From the NCBI GenBank assembly GCA_030696455.1, contig JAUYSH010000075.1:1-35835 (forward strand): a stretch of 35,835 bases of DNA, given 5' to 3'. This DNA is from Elusimicrobiota bacterium (GTDB lineage Bacteria; Elusimicrobiota; Elusimicrobia; UBA1565; UBA9628). Below, in pieces: positions 6,723 through 14,298 of the stretch. The translations under genes were made by a program, and so were the position numbers. Under the pieces are notes generated by a model. It searched no databases and was not told the DNA's origin. It was given only the letters and a program-made list of their open reading frames with translations. Position 1 is the first letter of the stretch. Each line of letters starts with the position of its first letter.

Positions 6723-7874
6723 ATGGCCGAACCGACGACGCGCCACCTGACGATACTGCTGACCGACATCAAGGGTTTCACGGATAAAACTTCGTCCAAG
6801 AGCCGCGCGGCCATCTCCACGATGCTCGACGAGCACCGCGCCGTCGTGCTCCCCCTCCTCGAGGCGCGGGGCGGCCATCTGGTCAAGACGATCGGCGACG
6901 CGTTCCTCATGACCTTCGAGAGCCCCACGAACGCGGTGCTCGCGGGCGTGGACGTGCAGGAGGCGCTGGCCAAGCTCAACGAGGGCCGCGCGGCCGACGA
7001 CCGCCTCGAGATACGCATCGCCATCAACTCCGGCGAAGTGAATCTTATGGAGAACGACGTCTTCGGCGAGGCGGTCAACATCACCGCCCGCATCGAGAGC
7101 ATCGCCGAGGCCGGGCAGGTGTATTTCACCGAGGCAGTGTACCTGGCGATGAACAAGGCCGAGGTCCCCTCGAGCGAGATCGGCCTCATGCAGCTCAAGG
7201 GCATCCCCGAGAAGATCCGCGTCTACAAGGTCCGCCGCGAGGAGCCGGTCGGCGCGGCCACCGCGGCCGCCGTGCGTTCGCGCCTGTTCGGCTTCCTGCC
7301 CCCTCCTCCCCCGTCTCCGGTCCACGCCTCCTCCGAGAAGGCCTCGCTCGCGGGCGCGGGTGTGCCGTCCACGTGGAGGCGTTTTTGGGCGCTGGCGCTC
7401 GACGGGGTCTTCTGCATGATGCTCGCGAGCGCGATCACGGGCGGCGGGGCCACGGTCCGCGCCAAAAAGAAGATGGGCTCATCCAACGTCGCGGTGAGCG
7501 TGAAAGGCCTCGACATCAAGACCGACGAGGCCGCGGTCCTCTACGACGACGAGAAGGGCTTGCGGGTGACGTTGGATGAGGACGGCGGCGGGCGCAACGG
7601 CGGCCGCGATTGGATCTTCGCCTTGGTCTGGTTCGTCTACAACCTCGTCTTCCTCAAAAAGCTCGGGACAACGCCGGGCAAACGCCTGCTCAAGCTCAAG
7701 GTGGTCTCCGTCGACGGCAGGCCGCTCGACAACCGCCAGCGGCTTACGCGCGCGTCGATCTCCTTGCTCTCCGGCTACGCCGCCGGCCTCGGCTACCTGT
7801 GGGCGTTATGGGAGCCGCAGCGGCGCGGCTGGCACGACCTGATGGCCGATACCCGCGTCGTCGCGGACGAATAG
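6723..7874 (+). CDS. Class III adenylate/guanylate cyclase fused to RDD membrane domain
   Basis: This 383-residue protein has an N-terminal class III nucleotidyl cyclase domain (residues 8-175). The two metal-binding aspartates are Asp15 (LLTDIKGFT) and Asp59 (VKTIGDAF). Lys55 and Asp112 (NDVFGEAVN) are the expected base-selecting pair for ATP, and the transition-state residues Asn119 and Arg123 (VNITARIE) are intact. So an active cAMP-producing enzyme is expected. After a Pro-rich linker (PPPPPPSP near 197-202), an RDD-type membrane domain begins with WRRFWALALDGVFCMML, includes WIFALVWFVYNLVFLKKLGTT, and ends with the typical WHDLMADTRVV. Class III cyclases usually carry receiver, GAF, CHASE or TPR partners; a C-terminal RDD domain is unusual. 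It converges with the transketolase gene, four bases away. Confidence 0.85.
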   Translation: MAEPTTRHLTILLTDIKGFTDKTSSKSRAAISTMLDEHRAVVLPLLEARGGHLVKTIGDAFLMTFESPTNAVLAGVDVQEALAKLNEGRAADDRLEIRIAINSGEVNLMENDVFGEAVNITARIESIAEAGQVYFTEAVYLAMNKAEVPSSEIGLMQLKGIPEKIRVYKVRREEPVGAATAAAVRSRLFGFLPPPPPSPVHASSEKASLAGAGVPSTWRRFWALALDGVFCMMLASAITGGGATVRAKKKMGSSNVAVSVKGLDIKTDEAAVLYDDEKGLRVTLDEDGGGRNGGRDWIFALVWFVYNLVFLKKLGTTPGKRLLKLKVVSVDGRPLDNRQRLTRASISLLSGYAAGLGYLWALWEPQRRGWHDLMADTRVVADE

Positions 7875-7878
7875 CCCC

Positions 7879-8823
7879 TTACGCGGGGTTCTTGAGGCAG
7901 GCCTCGGCGATGCTCGGGGCGGTGAGGCCGTACTTCTCGTAGAGCTCCTCGGGCGTCGCCGATTCGCCGAAGGTGCGCAGGCCGATGCGGCCGACCGGGC
8001 AGGAAATACCGCGCTCGGCGATCGCCTCGCACACCGCGGAGCCGAGGCCGCCGTGGACGTTGTGGTCCTCGACCGCGACGATGCGCTGCGAGTCCGCCGC
8101 CAGCCGGGCGACGGTGTCGCCGTCGAACGGAAGCAAGGTGGAGGCGTTGGCGACGCGCACGGCGAAGCCCTTGGCCTCCAGGAGCTTGGCCGCCTCGACC
8201 GCGTGCGGCACGGGGCCGCCCGAGGCGATGATGGTGGCCTGATACTTCGCCGGTTTCTTGGCCGGCTCGTACACCACGTCGATCTTATTGGGCTGCCACT
8301 TGTAGTCCGGGCCGTGGACGTCGGGCATCTTCTGACGGGTGAGGCGGATGTATACGGGGCCCTTATGCTCGATCATCCAGCGCACGGCCTGCTGGGTTTC
8401 CGTGTGGTCGGCGGGCTGGAGGATGGTCATGTGCGGCAGGGCGCGCATCGCGGCCACGTCCTCGAGGCCCATCTGGGAGGTGCCGTCCTCGCCGATGCCG
8501 ATGCCGGCGTGGGTGCCGACGAGCTTCATGTTGGTCTGGTTATAGGCGGCGGAGACGCGGATGGACTCCACGCGGCCGATCAGGAAGCAGGCGAAGCTCG
8601 TCAGGACCGGGATCTTGCCGGAGAGTGCTAAGCCCGCGGCGACGCCGATCATGTTCTGCTCGGCGATGCCCATCTCGAAGTGCCGGTGCGGGTACTTCTT
8701 CATGAAGGGCTGGGTCATCGTGGACTTGGAGAGGTCGGCGTCGAGGACGACGAGGTTCTCGTTGGTCGCGGCGAGCTCGAGTATGGTCTCGCCGAAGGAT
8801 TCGCGGGTCGCTTTAGCGGCCAT
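7879..8823 (-). CDS. Transketolase, C-terminal subunit
   Basis: This 314-residue protein starts at the ATG at 8823, preceded by GGAG. It holds the pyrimidine-binding and C-terminal domains of transketolase: DADLSKST near the start, the conserved Glu of MGIAEQNM that activates thiamine diphosphate, then the C-terminal Rossmann-like domain (VAVEDHNVHGGLGSAV). Together with the upstream subunit it moves two-carbon units between sugar phosphates in the non-oxidative pentose phosphate pathway, in the cytoplasm. The start lies 11 bases inside the end of the N-terminal subunit gene, so translation is probably coupled. Two-gene transketolases are common in bacteria, so this is not a frameshift. A related 1-deoxyxylulose-5-phosphate synthase is unlikely given the two-gene layout and motifs. 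Confidence 0.9.
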   Translation of the reverse strand: MAAKATRESFGETILELAATNENLVVLDADLSKSTMTQPFMKKYPHRHFEMGIAEQNMIGVAAGLALSGKIPVLTSFACFLIGRVESIRVSAAYNQTNMKLVGTHAGIGIGEDGTSQMGLEDVAAMRALPHMTILQPADHTETQQAVRWMIEHKGPVYIRLTRQKMPDVHGPDYKWQPNKIDVVYEPAKKPAKYQATIIASGGPVPHAVEAAKLLEAKGFAVRVANASTLLPFDGDTVARLAADSQRIVAVEDHNVHGGLGSAVCEAIAERGISCPVGRIGLRTFGESATPEELYEKYGLTAPSIAEACLKNPA

Positions 8824-9649
8824 TTTTGATCTCCATGCAAGCCTTGTCGGCGTCTTCCTTCTTCGGGGCGTTCCCGTGCCAGGCGATGTTGTGCTCCATG
8901 AAGGAGACGCCCTTGCCCTTGACCGTGTCGGCGACGATGGCCTGGGGCTTGCCGTCCTTGGCGGCCCAAGCGCGCGCGAGGGCATTTTCGATGGCCGCCA
9001 AATCATGACCATCGACCGCCTGGACCTCCCAGTTGAACGCGCGCAGCTTGTCGGTCAGGGGGTTGATGTCCATGACCTCGTTGACGGGGCCGTCGATCTG
9101 GCCGTTGTTGAAGTCCACGATCGCGATCAGGTTGTCGAGCTTGAACTTGGGCGCGGACATGAAGGCCTCCCAGCACTGGCCCTCCTGCATCTCCCCGTCG
9201 CCGAGGACGACGACCGTCTTCCAGTCCTTCTTGTCGGTCTTGGCGGCGATGGCCATGCCGACGCCGACGGAGAGGCCCTGGCCGAGCGAGCCCGTGGAGA
9301 ACTCGATGCCCGGCAGGCGCAGGCGGTCGGGATGGCCCTGCAGGGGGCTGCCGAGCTTGCGCAGGTTCAGCAGGTCTTCCGTGGGGAAGTAGCCGCGGTG
9401 CGCCATGACCGCGTACAGCGCGGGGCAGGCGTGGCCCTTCGACAGGATGAAGCGGTCTCGGCCTTCCCAGGCGGGCTGCTTCGGGTCGTGCTTGAGGAAC
9501 TTCCAGTACAGCACGGTCAGGATGTCGATGATCGACAAGGACCCGCCGGGATGGCCGTTGCCGGCGGCTTCGATCATGCGGATGATGTCGTGGCGAAGGT
9601 GCTTCGTCAGGGACTTCAGGTCCGTCGGGGCGGCGGTCGAGGTGGGCAT
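8813..9649 (-). CDS. Transketolase, N-terminal (thiamine diphosphate-binding) subunit
   Basis: This 278-residue protein carries the diphosphate-binding half of transketolase. Visible motifs are GNGHPGGSLSIIDIL, LSKGHACPALYA, STGSLGQGLSVGVGMA and the thiamine diphosphate/magnesium motif GDGEMQEGQ followed by the Asn of DFNNGQIDG. It is completed by the overlapping downstream gene. The start at 9649 has no Shine-Dalgarno site. Instead, a TAGAAT box lies exactly six bases upstream, which suggests a leaderless message. The gene follows the serpin gene by about 40 bases but appears to have its own promoter. Confidence 0.9.
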   Translation of the reverse strand: MPTSTAAPTDLKSLTKHLRHDIIRMIEAAGNGHPGGSLSIIDILTVLYWKFLKHDPKQPAWEGRDRFILSKGHACPALYAVMAHRGYFPTEDLLNLRKLGSPLQGHPDRLRLPGIEFSTGSLGQGLSVGVGMAIAAKTDKKDWKTVVVLGDGEMQEGQCWEAFMSAPKFKLDNLIAIVDFNNGQIDGPVNEVMDINPLTDKLRAFNWEVQAVDGHDLAAIENALARAWAAKDGKPQAIVADTVKGKGVSFMEHNIAWHGNAPKKEDADKACMEIKNGR

Positions 9650-9655
9650 GCCGAA

Positions 9656-9684
9656 ATTCTACTATTCCCGCGGCGCCCGACGAA
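9656..9684 (-). promoter_or_regulatory. Predicted promoter of the transketolase genes (leaderless)
   Basis: On the minus strand TTCGTC (9684-9679) is 17 bases before TAGAAT (9661-9656), and six bases separate the latter from the ATG at 9649. The predicted transcription start coincides with the A of the start codon. Confidence 0.5.
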
Positions 9685-9688
9685 AGAC

Positions 9689-10900
9689 CTACCGCGGGTC
9701 CTGCACCTCGCCGATAAAGAGGATGGTCTCGGTGAGCGTGTCCTCGATGACGAAGAAGAACGGCCGGTTCGCGACGAACCGGAACGGCTGCGGCCCTCGC
9801 ATCGAGGAGCCCCGGACCCCCATGACGGCGGCGGTCGCGGCGGCGGCCTCCGTGCCCTCCTCGTCGACCGCGACGAAGGTCTTCTGGACGACGCGGGTGA
9901 TGTACAGCTCTTCTTCCATCGTGGACGGCCGCGACATGTTGGAGAAATCCGCTCGCGCCTGGTCAAACGGAAGCTTCATGCCCATCGCCTTGAGCGGCGC
10001 GACCATGCCGTAGGAGTTCTCGAACTTGAACCGCGGGATCGCGACCATGCCTTTGCGCGGGGCCAAGGTCGAGCGCAGGCTCCGCCAGGTTCCTGAGTCG
10101 AGCGTCTCGCGAAACGCCGTCAGCGAGGAGGACTCCGCGGGCAGGACCGCGATCATCGCCAGGCGCCCCCCCTTGTACGGCAGGCGCACGGCCTGATGCC
10201 CTTCGCTTTCGGCGTAGTCGAAGGTCTCGTGGACCGACATCAGCTTGATCGGAAACGCGGCCTTCTTGGCGGGATGGAAGGTCTCCGGCAGCGGTCCGCC
10301 GCGGGGGCCGCCGCTGCGGCCTTTCGCGGCGCCGGACTCGGTCTTCGGGAAGGCGTGCACCCATTTCCCCTTGAAGTAGACGGCGTTGAGCAGCACCGCG
10401 CGATCGCCCTTCTCCAGCTTATCCAAGATCATCGGGATCTTGTCGTTCGTGTTCGCGCCGACCCAGGCGTTGAGCTCCTTGAGCGCGGCCGCGCCGAACT
10501 CGCGGACGAAGACCTCGGCCGCGAAGGCTTCCCGGGCGGTCTTGAGGAACGAGGGCAGGAACTCGTAGCCCTTCTTCAGGAACAGCGCGTTGGCGACCTT
10601 CAAGGTCGCCTCGCCGTTCGCGGCGGCGAGCGACTTGCGGGTGACGGTTTCCTCCGTGACGAAGGCGGGGCCGGCGGAGAGGACCCGGGCCATCTCCTCG
10701 CGGGTTCCGCCCGCGGAGCCCGCGTAGGCCATCCCCAAGGCCTGGCGCAGGCTGTACGGGGAGGTCATGATGTTGTCGCCGCCCGCGAGGCGGCGGTGCA
10801 GGGCCAGGGCGAAGGCCGTCGGGTCTGAGGACGCGGGGGCCTGGGCCGAAGCGGGCAGGACGAGGGAAAGGGCGGCGGCGAGCGCGGTTATCTTGTTCAT
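9689..10900 (-). CDS. Secreted serpin (serine protease inhibitor)
   Basis: This 403-residue protein has a Sec signal peptide (MNKITALAAALSLVLPASAQA) and a full serpin fold, including SPYSLRQALGMAYAGSAGGT, LKVANALFLKKG, LLNAVYFKGKW and the C-terminal RPFFFVIED segment. The hinge of the reactive loop, EEGTEAAAATAA (from Glu347), has the small residues needed for loop insertion, so it should be an inhibitory serpin. Counting from the hinge as in alpha-1-antitrypsin puts Arg363 (GVR|GSS) at P1, which predicts trypsin-like targets. The loop is about six residues longer on the C-terminal side, so a second Arg (SSMR|G) is an alternative. It would act in the periplasm or outside the cell, trapping foreign or self proteases. 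Its start is 53 bases from the divergent phosphorylase gene. Confidence 0.9.
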   Translation of the reverse strand: MNKITALAAALSLVLPASAQAPASSDPTAFALALHRRLAGGDNIMTSPYSLRQALGMAYAGSAGGTREEMARVLSAGPAFVTEETVTRKSLAAANGEATLKVANALFLKKGYEFLPSFLKTAREAFAAEVFVREFGAAALKELNAWVGANTNDKIPMILDKLEKGDRAVLLNAVYFKGKWVHAFPKTESGAAKGRSGGPRGGPLPETFHPAKKAAFPIKLMSVHETFDYAESEGHQAVRLPYKGGRLAMIAVLPAESSSLTAFRETLDSGTWRSLRSTLAPRKGMVAIPRFKFENSYGMVAPLKAMGMKLPFDQARADFSNMSRPSTMEEELYITRVVQKTFVAVDEEGTEAAAATAAVMGVRGSSMRGPQPFRFVANRPFFFVIEDTLTETILFIGEVQDPR

Positions 10901-10916
10901 GCCCTTATGACTCCGG

Positions 10917-10945
10917 TTCGACGGATATGTTGCATGTGGTAGAAT
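10917..10945 (+). promoter_or_regulatory. Predicted promoter of the nucleoside salvage operon
   Basis: TTCGAC (10917-10922) and TAGAAT (10940-10945) are 17 bases apart. The ATG at 10954 is eight bases after the -10 box, so the message would have a 0-2 base leader. Confidence 0.45.
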
Positions 10946-10953
10946 CGCATATC

Positions 10954-11784
10954 ATGAAGATCAACCTCTATATCGGCGCGATCCGCAAGGCGGCGGCGTT
11001 CATCCGGCAGCGGGCCCCCGGCTTCACCCCCGACGTCGGCTTCGTCCTCGGCTCCGGCCTGGCGAAGGCCGTCCCCCCTCTCGAGAAGACCTTGACGATC
11101 CCGTATCGGGAGATCCCCGGCTTCCCCCGCACCACGGTCCCCGGCCATGAGGGCAAGCTCATTCTGGGCCGCTCCTCCGGGCGCTCGGTCGCGGTCATGC
11201 AGGGCCGCTTCCACTACTACGAGGGCCATGCGATGGAGGACATAGCACTTCCCGTCCGCGCCCTCGAGTACCTGGGCCTCAAGACGATGATCGTGACCGC
11301 GGCCGTCGGCTCGATGCGCGAGAAGGTCAAGCCGGGGCATTTCACCGTCATCACCGACCACATCAACCTGATGGGCCGAAATCCCCTTCGGGCGTTTCAC
11401 GAGGAAGAATTCGGAACGATGTTTCCCGATATGACCCAGGCCTACGACGCCAAGCTCAGCAAGGTGATCCTGGCCGCCTGCCGTAAGCGCAAGGTGAACG
11501 TGCACGAGGGCGTGTATGTCGCCGTCGGCGGGCCCTCGTACGAGACGCCGGCCGAGATCAAGGCGTTCCGCGCCCTCGGCGGCGACGTCGTCGGCATGTC
11601 GGTCGTCCCGGAGGTGGTCCCCGCCCGGCAGATGGGCCTGACCACGGCGGCGCTCGTGTGGACCTCGAACATGGCCGCGGGCCTGCCCGGCGCCATCCAG
11701 AACCACGGGGATGTCCTGGCGCTCGGCGCCCGCGTGTCCGACGACCTGCGCGGCGTCCTCTCCGACCTGATCAAGGTCGTGTAG
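10954..11784 (+). CDS. Purine nucleoside phosphorylase
   Basis: This 276-residue cytoplasmic enzyme of the PNP/MTAP family splits purine nucleosides with phosphate into base and ribose-1-phosphate. Motifs include the phosphate loop VLGSGLA near residue 32, VPGHEGKLILG, QGRFHYYEGH, TAAVGSM, the base pocket GPSYETPAEI and GMSVVPEVVPA, and TSNMAAG. The start at 10954 (MKINLYIGAIRK) is preferred over an in-frame ATG at 10927 that lies inside the predicted promoter. It heads a three-gene salvage operon and ends four bases before the next gene. The length fits trimeric PNPs of about 270-280 residues. Confidence 0.9.
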   Translation: MKINLYIGAIRKAAAFIRQRAPGFTPDVGFVLGSGLAKAVPPLEKTLTIPYREIPGFPRTTVPGHEGKLILGRSSGRSVAVMQGRFHYYEGHAMEDIALPVRALEYLGLKTMIVTAAVGSMREKVKPGHFTVITDHINLMGRNPLRAFHEEEFGTMFPDMTQAYDAKLSKVILAACRKRKVNVHEGVYVAVGGPSYETPAEIKAFRALGGDVVGMSVVPEVVPARQMGLTTAALVWTSNMAAGLPGAIQNHGDVLALGARVSDDLRGVLSDLIKVV

Positions 11785-11788
11785 CGCC

Positions 11789-13096
11789 GTGCTGTTCCTC
11801 GACATCATCGCCAAGAAGCGCGACGGTGGGAGGCACACGCCCGGCGAGCTCGCCTTCGTCGCCCGTGCCGCGGCCAAAGGGCTCGTGCCCGATTACCAAC
11901 TCTCCGCTTGGCTCATGGCCGTGCTGTGCCGCGGCATGGATGAGAAGGAAACGGTCGAGCTCACCCGCGCGATGGCGGCCTCCGGGGAGACCCTCGGCCT
12001 CGGCGCGATCAAGCGCCCGAAGGCCGACAAGCACTCCACCGGCGGCGTCGGCGACGGCGTCTCCCTGGCCCTCGCCCCCCTCGCGGCCGCCTGCGGCCTC
12101 GCCGTTCCGATGATGTCGGGGCGCGGCCTCGGCCACACCGGCGGCACGCTCGACAAGCTCGAATCGATCGAGGGCTTCCGAGTGCGCCTGGACCTGTCCG
12201 AGATCCGCGCCCAGGTCTCCGCCCACGGCTTCAGCCTGTTCGGCCAGACCGGAACGCTCGCCCCGGCCGACCGCACCTTGTACGCGCTGCGCGACGCGAC
12301 GGCGACCGTCCCCGCGCGCCCGCTCATCGTCGCGAGCATCCTCTCCAAGAAGGCCGCGGAGGAGCTCGACGCCTTGGTGCTCGACGTGAAGGTCGGCTCC
12401 GGCGCGATCTTCCGCGACGCCAAGAGCGCGCGCGAGCTCGCCCGGGCCTTGGTGAAGACCTCGAAGGGCCTCGGCATGCCGACCGTCGCGGTGCTCACCG
12501 CGATGGAGCAGCCGCTCGGCCGCTTCGTCGGAAACGCCCTCGAGGTCCGTCAGGCCATGGAGATCCTGCGCGGCGACGAGACCGCCGCGGATTATCTGGA
12601 GTGCCTGCTCGCGCTCGGCGGCTGGATGCTCAAGCTCGCGGGCCTGTCGAAGACGCCCGCCGCCGGCGCCGAGCTGATGCGCTCGAAGATCGCCGACGGC
12701 TCCGGCCTGCGCCTGTTCCGCGACTGCGTGAAGGCCCAAGGCGGCAGCGTCGCCGTGATCGACGATCTTTCCCTTCTGCCCAAGGCGAAGCTGTCGCGCG
12801 AGGTCCGGGCCGCGAAATCCGGCTTCGTTTCGGCGCTCGACGCGCGCAAGGTCGGCCACGCCGCCGTGCTTCTCGGCGCGGGCCGTGCCTTCAAGGAGCA
12901 GGAACTCGACTACGGCGCCGGCCTCGAACTGCTCAAGAAGGTCGGCGACCGCGTCGCCAAGGGCGAGACGCTCGCCGTCCTCCACGCCGCCGACGAGGAC
13001 AAGCTCGACCTGGGCGAGCGCGAGTACCGCGAAGCCCTCAAGATCTCCTCCAAGGCCGTCCGCGCGAAGTCCGTCGTCCTCGAGATAATCCGGTAA
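11789..13096 (+). CDS. Pyrimidine-nucleoside (thymidine) phosphorylase
   Basis: This 435-residue cytoplasmic enzyme starts at a GTG four bases after the previous stop. It matches the DeoA/Pdp family: the phosphate site KHSTGGVGDGVSLALAP, the signature MSGRGLGHTGGTLDKLE, and the catalytic SILSKKAAEELDALVLDVKVGSGA. The family's C-terminal alpha/beta domain follows to the end. It converts thymidine, deoxyuridine or uridine with phosphate to the base and pentose-1-phosphate. A neighbouring uracil phosphoribosyltransferase suggests that released uracil is recovered as UMP. The length is typical. The choice between thymidine-specific DeoA and broad-specificity Pdp cannot be made from motifs alone. 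Confidence 0.9.
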   Translation: MLFLDIIAKKRDGGRHTPGELAFVARAAAKGLVPDYQLSAWLMAVLCRGMDEKETVELTRAMAASGETLGLGAIKRPKADKHSTGGVGDGVSLALAPLAAACGLAVPMMSGRGLGHTGGTLDKLESIEGFRVRLDLSEIRAQVSAHGFSLFGQTGTLAPADRTLYALRDATATVPARPLIVASILSKKAAEELDALVLDVKVGSGAIFRDAKSARELARALVKTSKGLGMPTVAVLTAMEQPLGRFVGNALEVRQAMEILRGDETAADYLECLLALGGWMLKLAGLSKTPAAGAELMRSKIADGSGLRLFRDCVKAQGGSVAVIDDLSLLPKAKLSREVRAAKSGFVSALDARKVGHAAVLLGAGRAFKEQELDYGAGLELLKKVGDRVAKGETLAVLHAADEDKLDLGEREYREALKISSKAVRAKSVVLEIIR

Positions 13097-13107
13097 ACGG
13101 AGCAGCC

Positions 13108-13731
13108 ATGCCCAAGCTATTCGTCAGCGACCACCCCCTCGTCTCCGACAAGCTCGCGCGCCTGCGCGACAAGCGCACCAATCCCCAGGACTTCCGTCGC
13201 TTGATGGCCGAGGTGGCCATGCTGATCGGCTGCGAGGTCCTCAAGGGCGTGCGCACGCGCAAGACGACGGTCCGCACGCCGCTGCAGACGGCGCCGGCCC
13301 TGATCCTCGACCAGCCGCTGACCTTCGTCGCGGTCCTGCGCGCGGGCCTGGGCATGACGCCGGGCCTGCTGGAGCTGGCCCCCAAGGCGTCCATCGGCCA
13401 CATCGGCCTCTACCGCGACGAGAAGACGCTCGAGCCCGTCCAGTACTACGTCCGCCTGCCCAAGAAGATCGAGGGGCATTTCGTCGTGCTCTGCGACCCG
13501 ATGCTCGCGACCGGCGGCTCCGCTTCCGAATCCATCCGTATTTTAAAGGCCGCCGGCGCCAAGAACATCGCCTTGCTGACCTTGCTCTCCTCCCGCCGCG
13601 GCGTGGCCCGCATCCACAAGGATCATCCCGACGTCCCGGTGTACACCGCGGTGGTGGACTCCGTGCTCAACGCGAAGGGCTACATCGTCCCCGGCCTCGG
13701 CGACGCCGGCGACCGCCTCTTCAACACCTGA
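13108..13731 (+). CDS. upp: Uracil phosphoribosyltransferase
   Basis: This 207-residue cytoplasmic enzyme converts uracil and PRPP to UMP. It starts at the ATG at 13108 with GGAG at 13099-13102. Diagnostic segments are FVAVLRAGLGMTPGLLELAP, IGLYRDEKTLEPVQYY, the PRPP loop LCDPMLATGGSA and the C-terminal uracil-binding YIVPGLGDAGDRLFNT. The length matches bacterial Upp (about 208). It ends the nucleoside phosphorylase operon and is followed at 13760 by a strong hairpin shared with the convergent small-protein gene. Confidence 0.95.
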   Translation: MPKLFVSDHPLVSDKLARLRDKRTNPQDFRRLMAEVAMLIGCEVLKGVRTRKTTVRTPLQTAPALILDQPLTFVAVLRAGLGMTPGLLELAPKASIGHIGLYRDEKTLEPVQYYVRLPKKIEGHFVVLCDPMLATGGSASESIRILKAAGAKNIALLTLLSSRRGVARIHKDHPDVPVYTAVVDSVLNAKGYIVPGLGDAGDRLFNT

Positions 13732-13759
13732 GCGCGCCGCCCCCTCCGGAGAAATGAAA

Positions 13760-13783
13760 AGCCCCGTCCGAAAGGACGGGGCT
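13760..13783. terminator. Bidirectional intrinsic terminator between upp and small-protein gene A
   Basis: A 10-bp perfect stem, AGCCCCGTCC and GGACGGGGCT, closes a GAAA loop. On the minus strand the 3' side is TTTTCATTT-like, a good U-tract for the gene ending at 13811. On the plus strand the tail (TGCGCTTTC) is weaker but can serve upp. Confidence 0.8.
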
Positions 13784-13810
13784 TGCGCTTTCAGGCGAGG
13801 GCGTATCAGC

Positions 13811-14056
13811 TCAGCCGCACTTGTTGGGCCACACGCACGTCGTGATCTCTCCCGAGGCCGCGATGACGGGCGCCGGGGCGGCCGAGGTCGCGGGAGCGAC
13901 CGTGCAGGTCTTGGGCCACACGCAGGGCTGGAACTGGGCCACGACCGGAGCCGGGGCGGTCTTGCACGTGTTGGGCCACACGCAGGGGCGGAACTGGGCG
14001 GTGGCCTGGGGGGCCGGCGTCGCCGTAAGGAACGTCGCGAGGATCAAGGTCATCAT
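13811..14056 (-). CDS. Exported CVWPN-repeat small protein A
   Basis: This protein has 81 residues from the ATG at 14056, chosen because AAGGAG lies 8 bases upstream; an in-frame ATG at 14062 is too close to it. A hydrophobic N-terminus (MMTLILATFL) resembles a short signal sequence. The rest is three copies of a unit, AQFRPCVWPNTC, AQFQPCVWPKTC and EITTCVWPNKCG, joined by Pro/Ala linkers (KTAPAPVV, APATSAAPAP). Cysteines at 25/31, 45/51 and 74/80 form three C-x5-C pairs, suited to disulfide loops or metal/cofactor binding outside the cytoplasm. I do not recognise a family. Two paralogues follow upstream (62 and 84 residues) with the same unit and the same promoter layout. Other possibilities include a modified-peptide precursor, though no modifying enzyme is nearby. 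Confidence 0.75.
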   Translation of the reverse strand: MMTLILATFLTATPAPQATAQFRPCVWPNTCKTAPAPVVAQFQPCVWPKTCTVAPATSAAPAPVIAASGEITTCVWPNKCG

Positions 14057-14088
14057 GGTCATGTCTCCTTACGAAAGATTGTAAGGAC

Positions 14089-14167
14089 AGGATATCGCTT
14101 CCCCGCGGAGCCGCCGAGGACGCGGGTCAAATCGAAACCTTGATCTCCGTCACTTGATCGCGCTCAA
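14089..14167 (-). promoter_or_regulatory. FNR-type promoter region of small-protein gene A
   Basis: Read on the minus strand: box TTGAGCGCGATCAA (14167-14154), directly followed by GTGACGGAGATCAA (14153-14140), 9 bases, a degenerate box TTGACCCGCGTCCT (14130-14117), then TATCCT (14094-14089). With a start at 14082 the box centres are -78.5, -64.5 and -41.5, as in the two paralogues. TACAAT (14083-14078) is an alternative -10, 11 bases (one helical turn) downstream. Confidence 0.6.
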
Positions 14168-14203
14168 CGATGAGCGTTCCCTTTATCCCCCATCGAGCCT
14201 CCA

Positions 14204-14221
14204 ACTGTTGTCGACAACAGT
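14204..14221. repeat. 18-bp perfect palindrome
   Basis: ACTGTTGTCGACAACAGT reads the same on both strands. It lies between the terminator of gene B and the promoter of gene A. The inner 16 bases have the CTGT-N8-ACAG format of gammaproteobacterial LexA boxes. No SOS-type gene is next to it, so its function is unknown. Confidence 0.6.
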
Positions 14222-14246
14222 CGGCTCGCGGGGTGTGCATAAGAAA

Positions 14247-14272
14247 AGAGCCTCCGAGGGGTCGGAGGCTCT
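14247..14272 (-). terminator. Intrinsic terminator of small-protein gene B
   Basis: An 11-bp perfect stem (AGAGCCTCCGA and TCGGAGGCTCT) has a 4-base loop, GGGG on the plus strand. On the minus strand the hairpin is followed by TTTCTTATG, a U-rich tail. Confidence 0.8.
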
Positions 14273-14298
14273 CGTGCGGCTGCCGGTTCGAGGCCGGT

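Noticed and set aside
7875-7895. CCCC/GGGG mini-hairpin between the cyclase and transketolase genes as a terminator
   Set aside because: The stem is only 4-5 bp, overlaps the end of the transketolase coding region and has no T-tract.
7879-9649. Transketolase broken by a frameshift
   Set aside because: The two halves have separate starts, an 11-base overlap and a Shine-Dalgarno site for the second. They correspond to the known two-subunit transketolases, so this is a natural gene pair.
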